Below the pieces are notes generated by a model. That model ran no database searches and was not told the origin of the DNA. It saw nothing but the letters and a program-made list of their open reading frames with translations. From Bursaphelenchus xylophilus (lineage: Eukaryota > Nematoda > Chromadorea > Rhabditida > Aphelenchoididae): a stretch of DNA of 64,000 bases. Positions 55,001 through 64,000 of this stretch are shown here, one piece after another. The position numbers and the translations under genes are program-made. The stretch spans positions 10,225,291 through 10,289,290 of the forward strand of contig CAJFCV020000001.1 in assembly GCA_904066235.2 (NCBI GenBank). The letters run 5' to 3'. Position 1 is the stretch's first letter; each line of letters opens with the position of its first letter.

Positions 55001-58000
55001 AGATTTTAGCGTGGCAAGTTTCAGCATTTTTGGAATCAAACTACGCCCACACTGGGCGAAACACTCTGATATTATACTAGACACCGGTTTTAAAAAAAGT
55101 GAATTAGTGATGAAGGAGTGAATTGACAAGACATACACCATTCGAAAGCTAATCGCCTGAGATTTTAGCATGGCAAGTTTCAGCTTTTTTGGAATCAAAT
55201 TGCGCCGACACTGGGCGAAACACTCTGATATTATACTAGACACCGGTTTTAAAAAAAGTGAATTAGTGATGAAGGAGTGAATTGACAAGACATACACCAT
55301 TCGAAAGCTAATCGCCTGAGATTTTAGCATGGCAAGTTTCAGCTTTTTTGGAATCAAATTGCGCCGACACTGGGCGAAACACTCTGATATTATACTAGAC
55401 ACCGGTTTTAAAAAAAGTGAATTAGTGATGAAGGAGTGAATTGACAAGACATACACCATTCGAAAGCTAATCGCCTGAGATTTTAGCGTGGCAAGTTTCA
55501 GCATTTTTGGAATCAAACTGCGCCCACACTGGGCGAAACACTCTGATATTATACTAGACACCGGTTTAAAAAAAAGTGAATTAGTGATGAAGGAGTGAAT
55601 TGACAAGACATACACCATTCGAAAGCTAATCGCCTGGGATTTTAGCGTGGCAAGTTTCAGCTCTTTTGCAATCAAATTGCGCCGACACTGGGCGAAACAC
55701 TCTGATATTATACTAGACACCGGTTTTAAAAAAAAGTGAATTAGTGATGAAGGAGTGAATTGACAAGACATACACCATTCGAAAGCTAATCGCCTGAGAT
55801 TTTAGCATGGCAAGTTTCAGCATTTTTGGAATCAAACTGCGCCCACACTGGGCGAAACACTCTGATATTATACTAGACACCGGTTTAAAAAAAGTGAATT
55901 AGTGATGAAGGAGTGAATTGACAAGACATACACCATTCGAAAGCTAATCGCCTGAGATTTTAGCGTGGCAAGTTTCAGCATTTTTGGAATCAAACTGCGC
56001 CCACACTGGGCGAAACACTCTGATATTATACTAGACACCGGTTTAAAAAAAGTGAATTAGTGATGAAGGAGTGAATTGACAAGACATACACCATTCGAAA
56101 GCTAATCGCCTGAGATTTTAGCGTGGCAAGTTTCAGCTCTTTTGCAATCAAATTGCGCCGACACTGGGCGAAACACTCTGATATTATACTAGACACCGGT
56201 TTTAAAAAAAGTGAATTAGTGATGAAGGAGTGAATTGACAAGACATACACCATTCGAAAGCTAATTGCCTGAGATTTTAGCATGGCAATTTTCAGCTCTT
56301 TTGCAATCAAATTGCGCCGACACTGGGCGAAACACTCTGATATTATACTAGACACCGGTTTTAAAAAAAGTGAATTAGTGATGAAGGAGTGAATTGACAA
56401 GACATACACCATTCGAAAGCTAATCGCCTGAGATTTTAGCATGGCAAGTTTCAGCATTTTTGGAATCAAACTACGCCCGCCCCAGGCCAAAAACTCTGAT
56501 ATTATACTAGACACCGGTTTTAAAAAAAGTGAATTAGTGATGAAGGAGTGAATTGACAAGACATACACCATTCGAAAGCTAATTGCCTGAGATTTTAGCA
56601 TGGCAAGTTTCAGCTCTTTTGCAATCAAATTACGCCGACACTGGGCGAAAAACTCTGATATTATACTAGACACCGGTTTTAAAAAAAGTGAATTAGTGAT
56701 GAAGGAGTGAATTGACAAGACATACACCATTCGAAAGCTAATCGCCTGAGATTTTAGCGTGGCAAGTTTCAGCATTTTTGGAATCAAACTACGCCCACAC
56801 TGGGCGAAACACTCTGATATTATACTAGACACCGGTTTTAAAAAAAGTGAATTAGTGATGAAGGAGTGAATTGACAAGACATACACCATTCGAAAGCTAA
56901 TCGCCTGAGATTTTAGCATGGCAAGTTTCAGCTTTTTTGGAATCAAATTGCGCCGACACTGGGCGAAACACTCTGATATTATACTAGACACCGGTTTTAA
57001 AAAAAGTGAATTAGTGATGAAGGAGTGAATTGACAAGACATACACCATTCGAAAGCTAATCGCCTGAGATTTTAGCATGGCAAGTTTCAGCTTTTTTGGA
57101 ATCAAATTGCGCCGACACTGGGCGAAACACTCTGATATTATACTAGACACCGGTTTTAAAAAAAGTGAATTAGTGATGAAGGAGTGAATTGACAAGACAT
57201 ACACCATTCGAAAGCTAATCGCCTGAGATTTTAGCGTGGCAAGTTTCAGCATTTTTGGAATCAAACTGCGCCCACACTGGGCGAAACACTCTGATATTAT
57301 ACTAGACACCGGTTTAAAAAAAGTGAATTAGTGATGAAGGAGTGAATTGACAAGACATACACCATTCGAAAGCTAATCGCCTGGGATTTTAGCGTGGCAA
57401 GTTTCAGCTCTTTTGCAATCAAATTGCGCCGACACTGGGCGAAACACTCTGATATTATACTAGACACCGGTTTTAAAAAAAGTGAATTAGTGATGAAGGA
57501 GTGAATTGACAAGACATACACCATTCGAAAGCTAATCGCCTGAGATTTTAGCATGGCAAGTTTCAGCATTTTTGGAATCAAACTGCGCCCACACTGGGCG
57601 AAACACTCTGATATTATACTAGACACCGGTTTAAAAAAAAGTGAATTAGTGATGAAGGAGTGAATTGACAAGACATACACCATTCGAAAGCTAATCGCCT
57701 GAGATTTTAGCGTGGCAAGTTTCAGCATTTTTGGAATCAAACTGCGCCCACACTGGGCGAAACACTCTGATATTATACTAGACACCGGTTTAAAAAAAAG
57801 TGAATTAGTGATGAAGGAGTGAATTGACAAGACATACACCATTCGAAAGCTAATCGCCTGAGATTTTAGCGTGGCAAGTTTCAGCTCTTTTGCAATCAAA
57901 TTGCGCCGACACTGGGCGAAACACTCTGATATTATACTAGACACCGGTTTTAAAAAAAGTGAATTAGTGATGAAGGAGTGAATTGACAAGACATACACCA

Positions 58001-61000
58001 TTCGAAAGCTAATTGCCTGAGATTTTAGCATGGCAATTTTCAGCTCTTTTGCAATCAAATTGCGCCGACACTGGGCGAAACACTCTGATATTATACTAGA
58101 CACCGGTTTTAAAAAAAGTGAATTAGTGATGAAGGGGTGAATTGACAAGACATACACCATTCGAAAGCTAATCGCCTGAGATTTTAGCATGGCAAGTTTC
58201 AGCATTTTTGGAATCAAACTACGCCCGCCCCAGGCCAAAAACTCTGATATTATACTAGACACCGGTTTTAAAAAAAGTGAATTAGTGATGAAGGAGTGAA
58301 TTGACAAGACATACACCATTCGAAAGCTAATTGCCTGAGATTTTAGCATGGCAATTTTCAGCTCTTTTGCAATCAAATTGCGCCGACACTGGGCGAAACA
58401 CTCTGATATTATACTAGACACCGGTTTTAAAAAAAGTGAATTAGTGATGAAGGGGTGAATTGACAAGACATACACCATTCGAAAGCTAATCGCCTGAGAT
58501 TTTAGCATGGCAAGTTTCAGCATTTTTGCAATCAAATTACGCCGACACTGGGCGAAAAACTCTGATATTATACTAGATACCGGTTTTAAAAAAAAGTGAA
58601 TTAGTGATGACGGAGTGAATTGACAAGACATACGCCATTCGAAAGCTAATCGCCTGAGATTTTAGCATGGCAAGTTTCAGCATTTTTGGAATCAAACTAC
58701 GCCCGCCCCAGGCCAAAAACTCTGATATTATACTAGACACCGGTTTTAAAAAAAAGTGAATTAGTGATGAAGGAGTGAATTGACAAGACATACACCATTC
58801 GAAAGCTAATCGCCTGAGATTTTAGCATGGCAAGTTTCAGCATTTTTGGAATCAAACTACGCCCACACTGGGCGAAATACTCTCATATTATACTAGACAC
58901 CGGTTTTAAAAAAAGTGAATTAGTGATGAAGGAGTGAATTGACAAGACATACACCATTCGAAAGCTAATCGCCTGAGATTTTAGCATGGCAAGTTTCAGC
59001 ATTTTTGGAATCAAACTACGCCCGCCCCAGGCCAAAAACTCTGATATTATACTAGACACCGGTTTTAAAAAAAAGTGAATTAGTGATGAAGGAGTGAATT
59101 GACAAGACATACACCATTCGAAAGCTAATCGCCTGAGATTTTAGCATGGCAAGTTTCAGCATTTTTGGAATCAAATTGCGCCGACACTGGGCGAAACACT
59201 CTGATATTATACTAGACACCGGTTTTAAAAAAAGTGAATTAGTGATGAAGGGGTGAATTGACAAGACATACACCATTCGAAAGCTAATCGCCTGAGATTT
59301 TAGCATGGCAAGTTTCAGCATTTTTGGAATCAAACTACGCCCGCCCCAGGCCAAAAACTCTGATATTATACTAGACACCGGTTTTAAAAAAAGTGAATTA
59401 GTGATGAAGGAGTGAATTGACAAGACATACACCATTCGAAAGCTAATTGCCTGAGATTTTAGCATGGCAATTTTCAGCTCTTTTGCAATCAAATTGCGCC
59501 GACACTGGGCGAAACACTCTGATATTATACTAGACACCGGTTTTAAAAAAAAGTGAATTAGTGATGAAGGGGTGAATTGACAAGACATACACCATTCGAA
59601 AGCTAATCGCCTGAGATTTTAGCGTGGCAAGTTTCAGCATTTTTGGAATCAAACTACGCCCGCCCCAGGCCAAAAACTCTGATATTATACTAGACACCGG
59701 TTTTAAAAAAAGTGAATTAGTGATGAAGGAGTGAATTGACAAGACATACACCATTCGAAAGCTAATCGCCTGAGATTTTAGCATGGCAAGTTTCAGCATT
59801 TTTGGAATCAAATTGCGCCGACACTGGGCGAAACACTCTGATATTATACTAGACACCGGTTTTAAAAAAAGTGAATTAGTGATGAAGGGGTGAATTGACA
59901 AGACATACACCATTCGAAAGCTAATCGCCTGAGATTTTAGCGTGGCAAGTTTCAGCATTTTTGGAATCAAACTACGCCCGCCCCAGGCCAAAAACTCTGA
60001 TATTATACTAGACACCGGTTTTAAAAAAAGTGAATTAGTGATGAAGGAGTGAATTGACAAGACATACACCATTCGAAAGCTAATCGCCTGAGATTTTAGC
60101 ATGGCAAGTTTCAGCATTTTTGGAATCAAACTACGCCCACACTGGGCGAAACACTCTGATATTATACTAGACACCGGTTTTAAAAAAAAGTGAATTAGTG
60201 ATGAAGGAGTGAATTGACAAGACATACACCATTCGAAAGCTAATCGCCTGAGATTTTAGCATGGCAAGTGTCAGCATTTTTGGAATCAAACTACGCCCGC
60301 CCCAGGCCAAAAACTCTGATATTATACTAGACACCGGTTTTAAAAAAAGTGAATTAGTGATGAAGGAGTGAATTGACAAGACATACACCATTCGAAAGCT
60401 AATCGCCTGAGATTTTAGCATGGCAAGTTTCAGCATTTTTGGAATCAAACTACGCCCACACTGGGCGAAATACTCTCATATTATACTAGACACCGGTTTT
60501 AAAAAAAAGTGAATTAGTGATGAAGGAGTGAATTGACAAGACATACACCATTCGAAAGCTAATCGCCTGAGATTTTAGCATGGCAAGTTTCAGCATTTTT
60601 GGAATCAAACTACGCCCGCCCCAGGCCAAAAACTCTGATATTATACTAGACACCGGTTTTAAAAAAAGTGAATTAGTGATGAAGGAGTGAATTGACAAGA
60701 CATACACCATTCGAAAGCTAATCGCCTGAGATTTTAGCATGGCAAGTTTCAGCATTTTTGGAATCAAATTGCGCCGACACTGGGCGAAACACTCTGATAT
60801 TATACTAGACACCGGTTTTAAAAAAAGTGAATTAGTGATGAAGGAGTGAATTGACAAGACATACACCATTCGAAAGCTAATCGCCTGAGATTTTAGCATG
60901 GCAAGTTTCAGCTTTTTTGGAATCAAATTGCGCCGACACTGGGCGAAACACTCTGATATTATACTAGACACCGGTTTTAAAAAAAGTGAATTAGTGATGA

Positions 61001-64000
61001 AGGAGTGAATTGACAAGACATACACCATTCGAAAGCTAATCGCCTGAGATTTTAGCGTGGCAAGTTTCAGCATTTTTGGAATCAAACTGCGCCCACACTG
61101 GGCGAAACACTCTGATATTATACTAGACACCGGTTTAAAAAAAAGTGAATTAGTGATGAAGGAGTGAATTGACAAGACATACACCATTCGAAAGCTAATC
61201 GCCTGGGATTTTAGCGTGGCAAGTTTCAGCTCTTTTGCAATCAAATTGCGCCGACACTGGGCGAAACACTCTGATATTATACTAGACACCGGTTTTAAAA
61301 AAAGTGAATTAGTGATGAAGGAGTGAATTGACAAGACATACACCATTCGAAAGCTAATCGCCTGAGATTTTAGCATGGCAAGTTTCAGCATTTTTGGAAT
61401 CAAACTGCGCCCACACTGGGCGAAACACTCTGATATTATACTAGACACCGGTTTAAAAAAAGTGAATTAGTGATGAAGGAGTGAATTGACAAGACATACA
61501 CCATTCGAAAGCTAATCGCCTGAGATTTTAGCGTGGCAAGTTTCAGCATTTTTGGAATCAAACTGCGCCCACACTGGTCTAAACACTCTGATATTATACT
61601 AGACACCGGTTTAAAAAAAGTGAATTAGTGATGAAGGAGTGAATTGACAAGACATACACCATTCGAAAGCTAATCGCCTGAGATTTTAGCGTGGCAAGTT
61701 TCAGCTCTTTTGCAATCAAATTGCGCCGACACTGGGCGAAACACTCTGATATTATACTAGACACCGGTTTTAAAAAAAGTGAATTAGTGATGAAGGAGTG
61801 AATTGACAAGACATACACCATTCGAAAGCTAATTGCCTGAGATTTTAGCATGGCAAGTTTCAGCTCTTTTGCAATCAAATTACGCCGACACTGGGCGAAA
61901 AACTCTGATATTATACTAGATACCGGTTTTAAAAAAAAGTGAATTAGTGATGACGGAGTGAATTGACAAGACATACGCCATTCGAAAGCTAATCGCCTGA
62001 GATTTTAGCATGGCAAGTTTCAGCATTTTTGGAATCAAATTGCGCCGACACTGGGCGAAACACTCTGATATTATACTAGACACCGGTTTTAAAAAAAGTG
62101 AATTAGTGATGAAGGAGTGAATTGACAAGACATACACCATTCGAAAGCTAATCGCATGAGATTTTAGCATGGCAAGTTTCAGCATTTTTGGAATCAAACT
62201 ACGCCCGCCCCAGGCCAAAAACTCTGATATTATACTAGACACCGGTTTTAAAAAAAGTGAATTAGTGATGAAGGAGTGAATTGACAAGACATACACCATT
62301 CGAAAGCTAATCGCCTGAGATTTTAGCATGGCAAGTTTCAGCATTTTTGGAATCAAATTGCGCCGACACTGGGCGAAACACTCTGATATTATACTAGACA
62401 CCGGTTTTAAAAAAAGTGAATTAGTGATGAAGGAGTGAATTGACAAGACATACACCATTCGAAAGCTAATCGCCTGAGATTTTAGCATGGCAAGTTTCAG
62501 CATTTTTGGAATCAAATTGCGCCGACACTGGGCGAAACACTCTGATATTATACTAGACACCGGTTTTAAAAAAAGTGAATTAGTGATGAAGGAGTGAATT
62601 GACAAGACATACACCATTCGAAAGCTAATCGCCTGAGATTTTAGCATGGCAAGTTTCAGCATTTTTGGAATCAAACTACGCCCGCCCCAGGCCAAAAACT
62701 CTGATATTATACTAGACACCGGTTTTAAAAAAAGTGAATTAGTGATGAAGGAGTGAATTGACAAGACATACACCATTCGAAAGCTAATCGCCTGAGATTT
62801 TAGCATGGCAAGTTTCAGCATTTTTGGAATCAAATTGCGCCGACACTGGGCGAAACACTCTGATATTATACTAGACACCGGTTTTAAAAAAAGTGAATTA
62901 GTGATGAAGGAGTGAATTGACAAGACATACACCATTCGAAAGCTAATCGCCTGAGATTTTAGCATGGCAAGTTTCAGCATTTTTGGAATCAAATTGCGCC
63001 GACACTGGGCGAAACACTCTGATATTATACTAGACACCGGTTTTAAAAAAAAGTGAATTAGTGATGAAGGAGTGAATTGACAAGACATACACCATTCGAA
63101 AGCTAATTGCCTGAGATTTTAGCATGGCAAGTTTCAGCTCTTTTGCAATCAAATTACGCCGACACTGGGCGAAAAACTCTGATATTATACTAGACACCGG
63201 TTTTAAAAAAAGTGAATTAGTGATGAAGGAGTGAATTGACAAGACATACACCATTCGAAAGCTAATCGCCTGAGATTTTAGCATGGCAAGTTTCAGCATT
63301 TTTGGAATCAAATTGCGCCGACACTGGGCGAAACACTCTGATATTATACTAGACACCGGTTTTAAAAAAAGTGAATTAGTGATGAAGGAGTGAATTGACA
63401 AGACATACACCATTCGAAAGCTAATCGCCTGAGATTTTAGCGTGGCAAGTTTCAGCATTTTTGGAATCAAATTGCGCCGACACTGGGCGAAACACTCTGA
63501 TATTATACTAGACACCGGTTTTAAAAAAAGTGAATTAGTGATGAAGGAGTGAATTGACAAGACATACACCATTCGAAAGCTAATCGCCTGAGATTTTAGC
63601 ATGGCAAGTTTCAGCATTTTTGGAATCAAATTGCGCCGACACTGGGCGAAACACTCTGATATTATACTAGACACCGGTTTTAAAAAAAGTGAATTAGTGA
63701 TGAAGGAGTGAATTGACAAGACATACACCATTCGAAAGCTAATTGCCTGAGATTTTAGCATGGCAAGTTTCAGCTCTTTTGCAATCAAATTACGCCGACA
63801 CTGGGCGAAAAACTCTGATATTATACTAGATACCGGTTTTAAAAAAAGTGAATTAGTGATGACGGAGTGAATTGACAAGACATACGCCATTCGAAAGCTA
63901 ATCGCCTGAGATTTTAGCATGGCAAGTTTCAGCATTTTTGGAATCAAACTACGCCCGCCCCAGGCCAAAAACTCTGATATTATACTAGACACCGGTTTTA
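49049..64000. repeat. satellite array, 159-161 bp monomer, about 94 copies
   Basis: From 49049 to the right edge the sequence is a head-to-tail array. A monomer starts GTGAATTAGTGATG and contains CATTCGAAAGCTAATCGCC, GGCAAGTTTCAGC, GATATTATACTAGACACC and a closing A-tract. Length varies between 159 and 161 mainly through the A-tract. Three main subtypes differ in one 35-base window: GCAATCAAATTACGCCGACACT, GGAATCAAACTACGCCCACACT and GGAATCAAACTACGCCCGCCCC (first 20 bases diagnostic), with recombinants. Divergence between copies is only a few percent, so the array is recently homogenised. Long minus-strand frames (up to 867 codons) are a by-product of a monomer length divisible by three. The array continues beyond the window. 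Confidence 0.97.

Noticed and set aside
49049..64000. Very long minus-strand open frames (up to 867 codons) with a 53-residue repeat, as if a repetitive membrane protein.
   Set aside because: The monomer is 159 bases (divisible by 3) and happens to lack stops in one frame. Frames break wherever the A-tract changes length, changes between copies often alter the residue, and no start, splice or polyadenylation context is present.
49049..64000. CRISPR-like array.
   Set aside because: Repeats are directly adjacent without unique spacers, the monomer is far too long, and the genome is eukaryotic.

Overview
The window looks like nuclear DNA of a nematode, probably rhabditid-like. The evidence is AT-rich non-coding sequence, many-exon genes with mostly short introns ending in TTTTCAG-type acceptors, acceptors sitting a few bases before start codons (as in spliced-leader trans-splicing), AATAAA signals close after stop codons, and animal-specific proteins (SH2 adaptor, kringle, BTB, dynein-2 heavy chain). 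No species is assigned. All gene models were spliced by eye from donor/acceptor sequence and reading phase.

Layout. 0-12.2 kb: one small basic-protein ORF (1998-2288), then almost 10 kb without a convincing gene. That stretch holds a dense array of the palindrome TGCACNGTGCA (3.9-4.4 kb) and a TA-flanked inverted-repeat element. 12.2-29.0 kb is a plus-strand gene block: an SHB-type SH2 adaptor (12245-13335), a secreted-type kringle/transmembrane protein (13620-16462), a lysine-rich-N-terminus RING/IBR protein with membrane segments (16770-20281), a BTB protein (20774-25215), and a 5'-truncated dynein-2 heavy chain C-terminus with two frame disruptions (25486-29042). Introns in this block carry RTE-, Tc1/mariner-, hAT- and TCA-flanked elements. 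A short minus-strand gene (29346-29882) lies head-to-head with a plus-strand coiled-coil gene (30288-35060), whose 3.3 kb intron contains a decayed galactose-oxidase-like remnant.

35-48.7 kb is repeat-dominated. It has four copies of a GC-rich hairpin in exon-like blocks and a tandem array of a two-exon cassette, each unit followed by a long A-rich tract. It also has two palindromes of about 1.5-1.6 kb (one nested inside another inverted-repeat element), several smaller foldback elements, and two hAT-like elements made of GC-rich words. From about 49.05 kb to the right edge the window is one satellite array of about 94 copies of a 159-161 bp monomer. Its long minus-strand reading frames arise because 159 is divisible by three.

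The genes do not form an obvious shared pathway. The strongest signals for follow-up are the satellite core motif that also occurs singly in introns, the TGCACNGTGCA arrays, foldback elements carrying tRNA-like sequence, the hairpin-dense coding exon and neighbouring hairpin repeats, the exon-cassette array, and the single-module RING/IBR membrane protein whose intron took an RTE insertion right beside the splice donor.
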